64,000 bases of DNA from Odontesthes bonariensis (GCF_027942865.1 NC_134526.1:9642284-9706283); one strand, 5' to 3'. Positions 13,301 through 26,254 are shown, counted from the stretch's first letter. The notes: generated from the sequence alone by a model not told the origin. Numbers and translations: made by a program.

Positions 13301-16300
13301 GTTCCTAAAGTTCGAACAAAAACTTATGGTGAGACGTCGTTCCACTATTATGGACCTCATTTGTGGAACAGCCTGCCAGAAAACCTCAGGGCTGCAGAGA
13401 ATGTTGATGTTTTTAAAAAGAGGCTCAAGACCTACCTTTTTAGTTTAGCTTACAGCTGAATTTTATTTCATTTATTTATTATTTTATATATATTATTTTA
13501 TTTATTTATTTAATTTGTTTTGTTTGTTTTGTTTTAGTTTACTTTTATCTATTCATCCATTATTTAAAATATCTATTTATTTATTATTATTTTTTACAAT
13601 TATTCTATTATATACTTATTTTACACTTATTTATCCAGTGTTTTTCTTCATGGGGATTTTCCACACCGGGGACTATGCCTACTCAGTCTGTGGGGTCATT
13701 GCTGTGGGGATCGCCCTGGTTCGGGGTGGCTGGGGGATCCTGCCCTGCAGCCAGCCTGCCCTGATCTGGGCGTTTCCCCGTGGTGGCGGTCTCTGTGGTC
13801 ATTGGTGGGCTGGGTCCCGATGTGGACAGATCCCCAAGATACCGTTTCCTCACTTCAGCGTCAAGCCAGATTTTAATGTTGATTGTTGTTGATATTGATG
13901 TTGCTCATGTTGAGGGGTGGTGGGGCGGTGGTATGTGTGCAGTGTGGTTGTCGGTGTGATTCTGTGTGTGAGTTTATGCATGAATTGATTTGATTATTGA
14001 TTTTATTATGTAAAGCACTTTGTGCTGCTTTTTAGTATGAAAGGTGCTATATAAATAAAGTTTGATTTGATTTGATTTATTATAAAGTATATTTACTTTC
14101 ATCAATGATGTCGTGTTGGTTTACTGAGTACTGAGTACAGGGGCACCCTACCATCTGCTTCAGAAAGTTCTCGGATGAGCAAAATAATCTGGAAGTATCT
14201 AAGTGGGAGCTAAAATAAGAGCTGCTCAAAATTTCTGAATGTTGAGGGAAGGAGCTTCAGTGCTAAGAAACACTGGACCATCCTTTATGAAAGGAAAGGT
14301 GATCATTACAATTCCTACAATTCCTTGTGGTCTCAACATTTAAAGCAATTTGTTTGTTTTCAAATTAAAAAAAGGTCCATAAATAATCGTTTGGTACCTA
14401 ACCTAACCTAACAGATAGTTCCATGAGGAATTTGCTCACTTAGTTTTTAAACAAATGTTCAACTAGTAGCTAAACTAAACAGAAAACTCAAAGGGATCTT
14501 GACAGTGACATGCAGCTACTCACCAGAGCACAGAGCCCCTTTGAAGCGCAAGCAGTTGAAATCGTCACATTCACAGAATTTTCCCCACACCTGACCAAAC
14601 TCGTTTGTGTGACAGGAGCACTGTCCACACAAACAGTCTCCTCTTCCACTGCATATTGGGCTGCCAGGTTTTGAGATGCAGTTGACATCATCAGATGGAT
14701 TGTAGTCCTCCAATGAGCATTCGCATCGCGGGCCCAATCGACCCTCATTACACTGGCAAACGGAACATTCGTAGGTCCCATTGCCATTGCTACAGAAGGA
14801 ACTGTTAGCCTCTGCCTTTGCTTCACAGTCACAGGTACAAGCAAAGTCCACAGTAACCTCCAGGGAATCCTTGAAGCCAAGAGGTTTGATGGTAAAAGTG
14901 CGACTTTTTTCTTTAGGGCATCGACGCAACTGAGCCTCTACACTGAAAGACACCTGAAAAAAAGAAATTTCTCAAATACAATCGTGTGCAACATATAAAC
15001 ATCATTCATAATGGTACGTACTGTGTCTCCAATCTTGAGACCAGAGCAGGACTTGAGTCCAAGGATGACCTCTTCGTTTAGGCAAGTGGCATTGAAAGAG
15101 AGACTCAACTCATCTGGGACTCCCAGCAGCTCTAGCTCCACTCTGGAGCGGATTTTCTGCTCAGCACAAAGTTAGCAATCACGTGCCAGTTTATAACTCA
15201 TACCATATATTTCTTTCAAATGGAACAGATGAGATACATTGGTGTATTCCACATATTTTCCAAATTTCAGAAAGCCCTCACCGCATAGGACTTCTCAATC
15301 AGCTGAATAACATTCCCAGAGTCATGGGACAGTATTCCAACGGTTGTGCCTGGAATGAGATTACTGTAGTTCTGGGAAAAAAAGATGTGATACAAGATGA
15401 TGATGCAGTTTTTAAATGTATTATAATATAATGAATTCATGCAGCAGCTCAAACAGAGCACTTTGTTTACCTTGTAAAGCTCCACCACATTAGAAGTCAC
15501 AGCAAAAATTAAATTGATGTTGTTTTCAGACACTTTTTCCGTTATGAGCCCGAGGGAAGGATAGTCCTGGAAGACACAAGAAACTCTTAGTATTGAAAAG
15601 CATCAGTTTGCCCAACAGCGTAAAAGATAATTAGAGGAAATAAAAGGCATATTTAAATTTCTCCATATACCAGCACTTTAGATTTATAGTAAAGGTTGTC
15701 ATTATCGAGGTGACACAGGCCATCATTGGGCTGCACAGTGCCACCGAAGTGTCCATCAAGAGCAGTGTGAGATTTGGCATCAGTGGTAAACACCAGAAGG
15801 TGTGAGGCATCTGGACGCCAGCCAATCTTTTCCTGATGGGGATGGACACAAAGAGAAAGATAATACGTATACAAGCATCTCCTCAATTTTGAACATCAGC
15901 GATTATTTGGGCCTGATTCTGCATGTATTTTATACCTTGCACACGATAGCCTGCATGATGGCATCGAAGCCACCTTCAGGCATATCAATGTTTCTAGACA
16001 CCTGCTGTTTCTTCACTTCCTCAGTGAAGCGAGCCACCTTCTCTGTCAGTGACAACGAATTCTTGAACCCAAAAGAAGGCTGGCATTGTCTTTCAATTCT
16101 GTTTATAAAGGATGAGTAAGAAGGGGGAAATCAGTGAAGAAGAAAACACAACCGGGTGAACTTTCAAATCTGTGTACTAAATAACATCACTCTCAGCTTC
16201 TGCTACTCCCCAATTCTTATGTTACCATAAGCTCTCTACGCACCCGATACAAGGGTTTTTAATTGCGTCAGGATGGGTCAGTATGAATGGAGATATACTC

Positions 16301-18042
16301 TTGTCCACAAAGGCTCCAAAGCCCATACGCAGTTTGCTTGTGGTTTTGCCCATGGTCTCTGCAAGCTTGTTACCCAAGTCGCTCAAGCGACTCAAGTCGT
16401 CTATCATCGAATATGAGAGATCCATCAAATAGTAGAGGTCCACAGGGTAATCTTCCACTTGTTTCACCCTCACATCGAAACGCTTGGCACCACCTGAGAG
16501 GGAAAGAATAGAGGCATCACAGACATCCCTCAACCTTTCATGTGTCTTTTAAGTGGAACAACAACAAAAAACACTCTGCAGCTTGCAGCACTGGGAGCAA
16601 AATTTAGTAGTTTGTTGTAATTTGTTTTGATTTTAAACATACCTGGTCTTAGAGTCATATGGATTTTCTGAGGCCGGACCTGAGTGACATCATCAGCTTG
16701 ACCTGAAGCCGTGTTGCTGAGTGGCGTGTCCTTTGTAATAGTGAGAGTGCTGGAGGGAAACTCCAGAGCTGCTGCACTGCAACCTTCATTTAGAAGATTC
16801 TGTTTTAGGTCACAGCGAGTAACACTGGACCCCCCCTTCCCAAACACCTGAAACAGCCACATGCTTTCTGATGAGTATTCAAATAAGTAGTTAATGCAGA
16901 TAAAACATTTGTATTAAGATATCTGAGCACAGGGATATTTCCCCTCCCAATTTTATGGGAGAAACAGGTTACTGTTGAGAAATTAGGCCTCTGCTCTAAC
17001 TTGCATCAGTGAGCAATGAATAGGAGGGCAATATGCAATATCAGTGTTGTTTTTTTTGTCTTTTGTTTTTGTTCTGTTTACCTCCTGAGAGCACCAGGCA
17101 CAGCTAGGATGAACAGCCAGGCACTGTTGACAAGTGGTGACCCCTCGTGATGTGCATATGTTAGAACCTGTGAAAAGGGGGGGCAAACGTAATTAAACTT
17201 ACGGCTAAGAGGAAGCGTACTTTTCAGTGTGAATAAACTCATACAAATATGACTTGTTTTCCAGAATGTATTAAATACTCTGTTCTTTGTCGCTCAACAG
17301 ATTAAGTCAGATCTCTATCGTGTCTGTTGTCCTGTGTTGTCTATGGGTGTGGCTCATTCAAGTGTAACACTGAAGTACAGTGATGGTCAGCTAGGGAAAA
17401 TATTTTTTCAAATGAACACGTACTATCAGCTCCCAAAGCAAGTAAGAATAGGCAACTTATTTACTGTGTTGATAACATCTGCCAGTGTGTTTTGATAAGG
17501 CACAGTACCTCCTGGAATGTAGACTTTTTTAATGATTGGCTCTGATAGATTAGACAGAAGGGAACCAGAGTGTATCTGTTTAGACCACCTTGAGGTAAGA
17601 GATTAAATTAAAGGGAAAACAAAATTCACACGTTTTTTATGCAATAGTGAAAGAAATCTTGATTTTACACAGCTGTAACGGTGAACTGGTGGAGGACACC
17701 TCGCCCTGAGAAACGCATCCCGAATGTTTTCGCTTCCCTTATAAGGAAAAGTGAGGAATGTTTCAGTGAAGTTACAACGAATCGGGTCGCCCCGTTTATT
17801 AATGGAACAATAAATAATTCTGTCTCCTATGAATTTGTTTAATCAAACAAATAATCAACACAGGCGACATAGCAAATGTGAACACCTTCAAAGGTGTCCT
17901 ACAAGTTGGAAATGCGCCAGTTCACCTCAGCAGGTGAAAGTTTCAAAAGTAATCAGAAGAAAGAAAACTTCTTACCGCAAACTTCAGATGCTGAGAACAA
18001 AAACAGAAACAGTAACGCTACACAGTTTGATGAAGTTCCCAT
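4313..18042 (-). CDS. itgb3: Integrin beta-3 (complete, 15 coding exons)
   Basis: Beta subunit of the fibrinogen/vitronectin receptors (with alpha-IIb or alpha-V), acting at the plasma membrane in adhesion and platelet/thrombocyte aggregation. Coding exons, 5' to 3': 17976-18042, 17082-17167, 16643-16847, 16244-16493, 15936-16098, 15671-15832, 15471-15566, 15282-15371, 15022-15156, 14524-14953, 6930-7152, 5342-5442, 5018-5137, 4522-4688, 4313-4378. All junctions are GT-AG and in phase: 2361 bp, 786 aa (human 788). Domains: signal peptide about 1-22; PSI about 23-75; beta-I with MIDAS DLSYS (D144, S146, S148) and adjacent D151/D152; cysteine-rich EGF modules about 440-636; beta tail to about 710; TM about 717-739; tail with HDRNEF, NPLY (768-771) and NVAY (780-783). 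Fingerprints such as [17 protein letters not shown] and RTDTCMSS favour beta-3 over beta-1, -5 or -6. Whether this is teleost itgb3a or itgb3b cannot be told. The last exon ends RNN, where mammals have RGT. Confidence 0.97.
5443..6929 (-). other. itgb3: itgb3 intron (between exons 11 and 12)
   Basis: The donor follows the codon start CA at 6930 (intron begins GTGAGTG on the minus strand) and the acceptor ends at 5443. Glutamine is completed across the junction. The 1.5-kb intron has short spurious open frames on both strands, and I see no repeat or exon-like protein pattern in it. Confidence 0.8.
7560..8170 (-). mobile_element. Degenerate Tc1-like transposase fragments
   Basis: On the minus strand, about 7670-7810 encodes a run resembling the central Tc1 transposase motif VKHGGGSVMVWGC, here decayed to [13 protein letters not shown]. 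It follows a stretch resembling the [13 protein letters not shown]-type catalytic core. Stops and frameshifts break it. Sequence up to about 8170 looks like further pieces of the same element. It overlaps the left end of duplicated copy 2, and the 231 bp missing from copy 1 fall in this part. The family assignment rests on motif resemblance only. Confidence 0.6.
7919..10130. repeat. Duplicated block, copy 2 (inside itgb3 intron)
   Basis: Same-orientation copy of 1-1982. Bases 7919-7940 match 1-22. Copy 2 then carries about 231 bp absent from copy 1, and the match resumes at about 8171 and runs to 10130. Substitutions are few, for example G at 8621 against A at 475, and C against T in several places. 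Because copy 2 sits in an intron and copy 1 past the gene end, the duplication either moved this block alone or included part of itgb3 lying left of the window. Confidence 0.93.
9898..10164 (-). pseudogene. Possible immunoglobulin V-like fragment
   Basis: An open frame of 88 codons at the right end of duplicated copy 2. Its middle reads like strands C'' to E of a V-type Ig domain: a serine/aspartate-rich stretch, then [11 protein letters not shown] and a following [13 protein letters not shown], reminiscent of F.DRVSL...SLTL..L..SDEG.Y in teleost SLAM/B7/CD2-like receptors. The F-strand cysteine context is missing and no splice sites or leader were found. Copy 1 carries the same piece with base changes and is cut off at 1982. 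This is a resemblance, not a family assignment. Confidence 0.3.
12060..12174 (-). mobile_element. CCATCC-tailed short element with 14-bp target duplication
   Basis: This 115-bp unit belongs to a short repeat family common in fish genomes, recognised by its CCATCCATCC end and the phrase GGCTGGAGCCTATCCCAGC. It is flanked by a perfect direct repeat, AATGATGAGCAATT, at 12046-12059 and 12175-12188. Read on the minus strand it ends in a (GGATG)-type tail, as expected of a short element copied by LINE machinery. Two relatives lie at 18685-18840 and 21780-21871. Confidence 0.85.
12650..14080 (+). mobile_element. 5'-truncated L2-type LINE (reverse transcriptase C-terminal part and 3' end)
   Basis: Two frames carry the C-terminal part of a non-LTR reverse transcriptase. 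At 12702-13073 there is [20 protein letters not shown] and later [12 protein letters not shown]; at 13094-13459 there is [20 protein letters not shown] and [10 protein letters not shown]. These are hallmarks of the L2/Maui group. A frameshift and stop near 13073 separate them, so the copy is dead. The 3' UTR follows, with a GC-rich part at about 13650-13860, then AAAGCACTTTGTG and a TTTGATT repeat tail at about 14060-14080. The element lies in an itgb3 intron, antisense to the gene. The 5' boundary is approximate. Confidence 0.88.
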
Positions 18043-18684
18043 GACTGCAGAGTAACGGAGCTGGCTTGAGATACGAGTTCCCTGCAGGTCTGCTGAGTTT
18101 TAGCTTGAACGCCTTTCCTCATTCCGCATGTTGGGTATTGCCTCACACATCAACCATCCCCCCTACTTATATTGTGACAAGCTCGCAGTTTAAATGCATG
18201 TTCAGACCCGTCTTTTAATGGTTTAAAATCTTTGTTATTATTTGACCATAAGCAATTAAACAGCGCTGAATTCTGACGGCTACGCAAAGACTTTTTCCAA
18301 CGCGCGTAAAGACAACATAGTTTAATTGTTGGTGAACTTCATAACTTCACTTTGTAAACCCGAAACTACATAAATGTGTCACAGAGTGGGAAAATAGTGT
18401 GTTTCTTTTGTAACGCTGTCAGCATGTGGACAAATTAGCAGCCCATTATTTAGGCAATGATACATTAGAAATTAAAGTAAAATAAAATAATTATTGCATT
18501 AAGTCATAGACCTTTATACATTTTTTTCCTTTTCCAGGTTAATTCACCTCATTACCAACACTGTAAGATGCAAACTAGTGTATAGTGAGCCTTCAACGAT
18601 GTTAAAAAGAAAAGGCTAAATTAAAAATGTGGATCTGAAGAAGGGGATTGAAATTTTGGATTTGACTTCAAATGAAAGTATGTG

Positions 18685-18840
18685 GCCCTGTGATGGACTG
18701 GCGGCCTGTCCAGGGTGTACCCCGCCTCTCGCCCATTGACTACTGGGATAGGCTCCAGCCCCATCCCCCCCCCCCCCCCCCCCGCGACCCGACCGACGGA
18801 TTCTGCGGTATAGATAATGGATGGATGGATGGATGGATGG
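18685..18840 (+). mobile_element. CCATCC/GGATG-tailed short element with 13-bp target duplication
   Basis: Second copy of the family at 12060-12174, in the opposite orientation. Its GGAT repeat tail (18819-18842) is at the right end. It is flanked by direct repeats ATGAAAGTATGTG at 18672-18684 and 18841-18853; the first ATG of the right copy could also belong to the tail, so 10-11 bp are certain. Inside is an unusual run of 19 cytosines at 18765-18783, where other copies have a short GC-rich stretch. Confidence 0.85.
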
Positions 18841-21779
18841 ATGAAAGTATGTGTTGATTTGCTTGTAAATGAAAAAAAGTTTGAGATGAGTTGCATCCTG
18901 TTATAGATGAGCTTCTTTCCGTGTCACCCTGACCTCTACTGGACTGAAACGAGTACAGCTTGTGCAACAGATAATAATCTGCACAAATACTTCAGAATAC
19001 TGGAAAACTGGAAAAACTGAAAAAAATTCAGCAGATATTACTATCATTTTTTAGAGACTGAGGTGACTGCCTTTGCCACGAGCTGTTGCTGGGTAATCTG
19101 AGTTCCCTGGAAACAGTATAGATTTCTGAATATGAAACGTCTATGTCACAGGAAACCAATTTTAGCTCAAATGAACGATAGAGCTTTTGTAAATTTTCCT
19201 CTGAAAAAAAGAGGGAAAAAATAAAACTAATCAAAGAAGCGGCAGAAAGAAGGATACAAGTGAAGACTGCTCGGCAGACATCAACTTATAAAGTGTGTGA
19301 TGGTATGCGGTGGGGCTTTTAGAGGAAGACAATGCTTCTTATCTCTGCACTGGTCCATTTATTGAATCTTTATCCCTGCGCCCTACTCTTATTCTCAAGC
19401 CTGTTGCTAAGTTACTGCCATCTGTGTCCAAGAACTGCCGCAAAGAAGAAATGACAGAAATAGAGAATTAAGTAAAAAAAACTATAATGGGCAACTGTTC
19501 TGCTGCCATCAAGCTCTCAACGTAGGTGGACAGTGCAGGTAAAATCCCTCTGCTGTAATGAATGATTTCAATCAATTGGCATCAAAGCCACTTATGGTAA
19601 ACGCCCCCTCACATGAATGACATTTTGGGAAAAGCGTAGCGCTGCTTGTCCTCAATAAGAAGCTCCAGACTGGGTCAGATGGCAGCCAATTAGGAGTGAA
19701 CAAGCAGCGAGGAACAGGGCTGAAGGAAGAGAGGAGGATGGAAGGGTTCTGACCCCCGTTACAGATCTATGTGCAGCTCTTTAAGCTTTTTACTGAGTCT
19801 GAGAATGCTGTTGCAAGGAGCCAATATGGAAACGCAATCATGCTCAGACAAAATCAGTGTTTGGTCAGCCTCACCCAGCTTATGCTTTCCTGCTTTGCTG
19901 GGTTTAACAGGCAGGTGCGAGGGTCAACTGGGGGCGATATGAGATTTTCTCAGGTGAATCGACAGCCAGCTTATGAAATCTGCCCCACAATCACTGAAAT
20001 GGGACATGTATTTGTGTTTTGAAACTTTGCAATTTGACCTGCCACCCTCTCTAACCTCTCTTTATCTGAGGCTTACATTTCTCCCCCTGAGGATGATTGC
20101 TGATATGAGAAGAAAACATGCATTAATAATAGACATTTAGCTCAGAACACATTAGGATGGAGAAACGGAAATAGTGCAAGACCTCATAACTGTGGGAAGT
20201 GTATGGAAACCTGCTTTTCAACATGAGACCTAAAAACTGAGAGGTAGATTTTGAAGGAACACAAACTGACTGAATTTGGTGAGTAAAGGGGCAGAGGAGA
20301 CATGACACATCATGCTCGCCTTCTTTACTGAGAAGTAGAGATGCGTCTAAATGGAAATGAGGGCAAATAGTGGTGTCTGAGTGCATGAGATGTCTGAACG
20401 GGAGAGTCAGAGCAGGAGGTTCTTCAGTTAGACTCGTGAAATGTGTCTGCTGTATCTGAAAAAAAAACAAAACAATATCAACCAGACAGGCAGCAGTAGG
20501 TGAGGCATCCACACATTTCCCTGCAAAAGCAACAGAGTCATTATCTCAGTAAAGTACCTTTGATGACTGATGGGTGAATACTGTGGGGTTAATGTGGGGC
20601 ACCACTTTGCTGTGGTGCTGTCTCAATTTGTACCGGTATGTAATTAATGACTATATTTACGAGGTCATTACGAGTCCCACACATGGCAAAACCCTCAAGA
20701 TCAAAACATGGCCTTTGACATTTTCTCTATATCTAATATCTAAAACAATTTTTCAAAATGCCCAATTTGCTCTTTCTCATGCTTTCTGGTATTTAATTGT
20801 TCAGACACACTCTTTTTCGAGTGCACAAAGGGGCACAGGGTCTTCCTGCCCTGTGTCAGCACCACTATTAGAAAGAAGCAATGAAGAGGGTGGGGTTAAT
20901 CACCAACTCTGTTGCTAAGGATGTCTTCACTTAGTTTGTGTTGCTAGGCTGCCAGCTCCCTCATGTTTAGTTGAAACTTTCATCTTCCCCTTAGCTCTGA
21001 TTTAAATGGAAAGACTGTGGTATTGCGGCCACGACCAGCCTTGAAATCTTACTGGCAGCCTCTCTGTCTGCCCCAAATCTGACAGGAAGAACTTTTTCAA
21101 GCATCTGACAAGAGTCTGGCTGTACTGTGGACACCTGCAGAGAGGACATCTGAAAGGAAGGTTGACTCACTGCTCAAATTATTCTTCCTCAGTTGCTCCT
21201 TCACTGCAACTCCAAAGAGAATTAAGACACAGATTAATAAAATAGATTCAAGAATTCAAGAATCAACTGATGAAAAACACAGATCATTTTCTGTAGAATG
21301 CATCCTGAGTGATAAATTAAATCCTAAACACACTAGTTGTTAGAATGATCTAAGTCCTCGCTATCTAACAGTAAATCCATCAACACATTAAATCTACAAT
21401 ATACAACAGAAGTTATATATTAATATAATTTAGGATACAAATGCTATCAGCTTATGGTAATAGCACTTTAGAGTTACTGTCTTAAAAGAAGTTTTGTTCA
21501 TAACACAAACAAAACTTCAGCACAACAGTAATGAGGGAGACAAGCATATATCTTTTGAAGGAAAATAGCCACCCTAAACCTTTATACCATAGCTAATGAA
21601 GAATACAAGTTCTAAACCACAAAAATACAACTTCACTTAATGAATGATCTGTAGTTTTTCACATCGGAGGGATTAACTAATGTTTTTTTTTTAAGACCTC
21701 TGTTGTGGATTTCTCCACAGAATTAAACAGACAGAGCAGTCAGGGTGTCCTCAGCATTGTGGCTGAAATAGCAAAGTCA

Positions 21780-21871
21780 TCCATCCATTAATGGGGGCTG
21801 GAGCCTATCCCAGATGCCATCGGGCGAGAGACAGAGTACAACCTGGACAGGTCGACAGTTCATCACTATAC
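21780..21871 (-). mobile_element. CCATCC-type short element with 10-bp target duplication
   Basis: Third, shorter and more diverged copy of the family. It carries GGGGCTGGAGCCTATCCCAG and CCTGGACAGGTCGACAGTTC. AGCAAAGTCA occurs directly on both sides, at 21770-21779 and 21872-21881. The central part corresponding to the GTATAGA...GGTCGCGG segment of the other copies is deleted. Confidence 0.75.
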
Positions 21872-24800
21872 AGCAAAGTCAGTTGACGTGGATAAGTTTA
21901 TCGAACCATAAAAAAGGTGAAATAATCTGATTTGAGACTAAATCAGCAGGACATTTTAACAGGAGAATACCATGTGCTGATTAAGACTAAAGCAAAAGTT
22001 TGCAACCCCTCCTGTAGTCCATGACATTATTACAATTCCCTATTTTTCCATAGAATTTAAATGTTAAGGTGGTTCTGGTTTATATTATAGTAGTTTCTTT
22101 ACCTTCTTCATAATCTTATTCATAAAATAAAGATGTATCTCGATATCCAGTGTATGTTAAAACAGCACAACAATTGGCTTGAATCCTAAAAGTTTTATTT
22201 TCCTTTTCAAACAGGATTATGTTGAATCACACACACCTTCATCAATGGCCAAACAGGAATACTAGGTTGAAAAATTCTTAAACATTCTTCAGGCATTACA
22301 AGGGATCCTACTAATAAAGACATAATTCTTAAGGCTGTCATCTTTCTATACAGTTTGTCCGCTGTGCTCACATTACGCGTTATAGCACCATCCTCTGGTC
22401 AAATTAAAACAAAGCAATTCAGCCAAGAGAACAAATATCAACACAATAGAATTAAGTATATTTCAAGGAAAGAATAAACAAACAAAAACAAAAAAGGCAC
22501 ACACGCACAATTTGTTCTTGTTTTTCGCCTAACAGTTCATCTTTTCTCAGAGATAAAAGTCTTAATGAAGAAAATCAGTTACCACTTAGCTTTAACATAT
22601 TTTTGGGAGTTTTGTTCATCGTTACTTGGGCTGCTTTGACTTGTACTAGTTTCAGTAGAAGATGACATCACAATGTGTGAAGCTGGATGAAACTACAGGT
22701 AACACTTCAAATGACACAAATGACAGCATGCTGACTGAATCATGTAGAAATTGAAGAGAATTTGTTTAATTTTCATGTCCCCACCCCATCACCGTAAATT
22801 CGACCAAAGACATGAGCAGAGCCAATGCATCATGATGGGCGGTGTCTGCTCAGGCCTTATGGAGGTGACCAATCAGGGGAGACTGCACTTTTTTCGGTGG
22901 GCCCTATTGCTTCTCTTTTGACAGGAAACGTGCAAAAATGCTAAAGCAGATAGCACTCCACCAGCTGTTTCATTAGGACTTGGACGCTCACTATACCATG
23001 ACCACCCCACACTGTCACTTTGTCTCACCCCAATGAATGCGTCCTGGATACAGGGCTGCCACTCCTCAGTGAAGGCATCTCATCACTCCCTCCCTCTCTT
23101 TTTCCTCTAAACCAAAATAACTTCACCAACCATCTGTCACTGGGCTCACAGGTCTTCTGTTGCTTAGGAACAAGTCAGACACTCACATTCATGTATGCAG
23201 CCACATATGAATATACAGTAGCAACACATACAGTTACATTAATAGTAACCACTACTTAAAATCACAACTCCTTCTGTTATTCATCAGTGAAATGTGCAGG
23301 AATCCCAGAAAATCCTTAGCCAGATGCTCCACAGAGTCCGATCTTACAAATCAGCAACAGGTTATCAAGTTCATGAAGCTTTTAAAAGGTAAAACATCTT
23401 AAGAATGAAGAGAAATTTCTAAGCGAATTCAAAAGAAATACATGTTCATTGAAGTCTCTTTCAACTTGACTTTGCCACCACTTATGATTTTTCTTTAGTA
23501 CATTCTTTGAAGTTTCACAGTCTAAAGCCTGAAAGCTGTATTGTTAAATTCCAACCATAGCACAGGGTTTACATACTGACAGAGAGATTAGGTGCAATTA
23601 AAAACAACTTTCCATAATCACCCTGCAGTGAATAATGCAACAAAATTGTGCAGTTTATTTACATACTGCCAATTAATTTGCTGCAAATGAATGAAACTCT
23701 AATAGGGTAATTTGATCTTATTGAACACAAAAACTATGCATTGTTCTTCTGTTAGCAGCCATTAATAAATTATCCAAAAGAAATCCACCTCCAGGCTCAA
23801 GGAAGATGTTTGTGGATGGAGCTAATCATTGTTTGGACACATGCTTGCCAGTTGCTGGATAAACACTGCTTACGCAGACATTGGGAGCACCCCAAATCGA
23901 ATTTCATGGTCTTTGTTTTTAAGCAAACAGCAGATTAATCCGACAGACACTGGTCATGTGTATTGGAGAGCAGCTTTTTTTTTCTTTTTAAGATATATTA
24001 ATCATTAATCACTCAATTTATCACTTCAACTGTTCAGCTTCATGTACAAGTGAGTTAAAAGGAAGAAATTGAGGGAAAAATGGTCTCTATCGTCTTAAAA
24101 TGAAATTTCTCATGAAATTATATCGTACTAGCAGTTCAGAGAGATGGGAACAGCTGTACTCCTGTAATCTTGAATAGCCAACTATGAAATACTTTGTACA
24201 GCCATCATAATCTTACTGAATTGTATGTTTTTGTGAAAACTTTATAGTTGTTGTCTGACAATAAAAGAGTTGTTTAAAATGACAAAGATCTATGTAGTTT
24301 CAAGCACCTGCTTATGTATAAGAGCAAAACTTTTTTTTTTTCAAATTACACACCCATTGCTGTTTGTTTGAAGTCAGTGGGTCTTCTGTAGGTATGCTAG
24401 GACTATACTGATTGATACAGAAAAAATATATACATATACTGTATATTCAGGAAATATAGGATCAAAAATTACCACATAAAGACACGCTATGAATTTCTTC
24501 CTCGGATGCAACCTTCAAATAAAGTGTTAACTTTGGAAAATAAACCTTATTTCAATCATGAATTAGTATGCCTGAGTGAATGAGAATAGCATGAATATCA
24601 TTAATATAATGCCCAGTTTTATACAGTTAGAAATGTGTGCACATTTGCACATAAGTTTTCCAGGGGTTTGTCCTTCTGTACAGATGGGGTTGCAGGGCTG
24701 TCACATCCATCTTAATAATCTGCCGCCTGTTACACTTGATAGGCAAAGTTTGCTTTGAATGATACCATCTAAAAAGTATTTCAATAAATATCTGCTGCTC

Positions 24801-25254
24801 AGGAGTTTAATTTAAGCTGCAGCCAGGAAAAGGAAAACCGTCTTCATCACTAAGTTACAGCTTGCTGTGCCTGTATTAGTCTCTCTTTATGTTCCTAAGC
24901 CACAGTTAAAACTTTTCTAAGCAATAACATTAAACTCTATAAATGCCTTTCCTATTAAGTTTCTGGGAGTCTCTCTGAGTCTGCTGCTTATACTGATAAA
25001 ACTGAACTAAATGTTTCCATGCTTTAGGTGATTCTGAAGACTTTCATGATAAGTCTTTGGTGTTAATTAATGTTTGAATGAATAGGGTTCTAATGTATTA
25101 TTGACTCATATACATGAGTGCAATGCTTGTTTCAAAGTATAAAACTTATTTTATTATGAGCCATTTATTTTCATAAATGGCCAAAAACCAGATTTAAGAC
25201 TGTATATCACTTGTTTTCAAAATGCTATATAGGCGATACTAAAGATTGCAGTAT

Positions 25255-25335
25255 TATATATATATATATATATGTATGTATATGTATGTATGTATATGTA
25301 TGTATATATATATATATATACATGTATATATATGT

Positions 25336-25365
<30 letters not shown>
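25255..25365. repeat. TA / TATG microsatellite
   Basis: Alternating TA runs interrupted by TATG and TGTA units, about 110 bp long and ending about 550 bp before the rprml start. Simple repeat, probably polymorphic in length. Confidence 0.95.
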
Positions 25366-25368
<3 letters not shown>

Positions 25369-25738
25369 GAATTAAAATAGAACAGAAAACGTGACATGTT
25401 TATTTCGCTTTCTTTTTTGTGCACATACACTTTATATCCTAGGCTGCCTACCTCCTCCTGTGAGGGGTGGTGGTGTGGTGTGCTCCGAGGGGAACTCATC
25501 ATCGTTTTAAAACGCATCAGAGGAAGCGCTCGCAGGCGAGCACAGGCACACAGGGAGTGTCTCTTATTAGATCGTGGGGGGACACCGTGTTTCACTTTGC
25601 GCGCTGTCTCGAAGACTCACCTTAAGAAAATATAACGGACTTTGAGTAAGGAATAAAACTTTTTTGCCCTTGATTCAACGCGCTTTGACTGCAGCCGTTT
25701 GGCGATGTGAATGTGGTCATTACGCACTGAAGTAGTAG

Positions 25739-26254
<516 letters not shown>

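Larger units (their letters stand above)
7153..14523 (-). other. itgb3: Large repeat-filled itgb3 intron (7.4 kb)
   Basis: This intron separates the 430-bp exon 10 (14524-14953) from exon 11 (6930-7152). A glycine codon is split across it. It holds most of the mobile DNA of the gene: Tc1 relics around 7560-8170, duplicated block copy 2 (7919-10130), a CCATCC short repeat (12060-12174) and a truncated L2-type LINE (about 12650-14080). The stretch 10131-12045 shows nothing I recognise. The other itgb3 introns in the window are about 0.1 to 1.5 kb. Confidence 0.85.
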
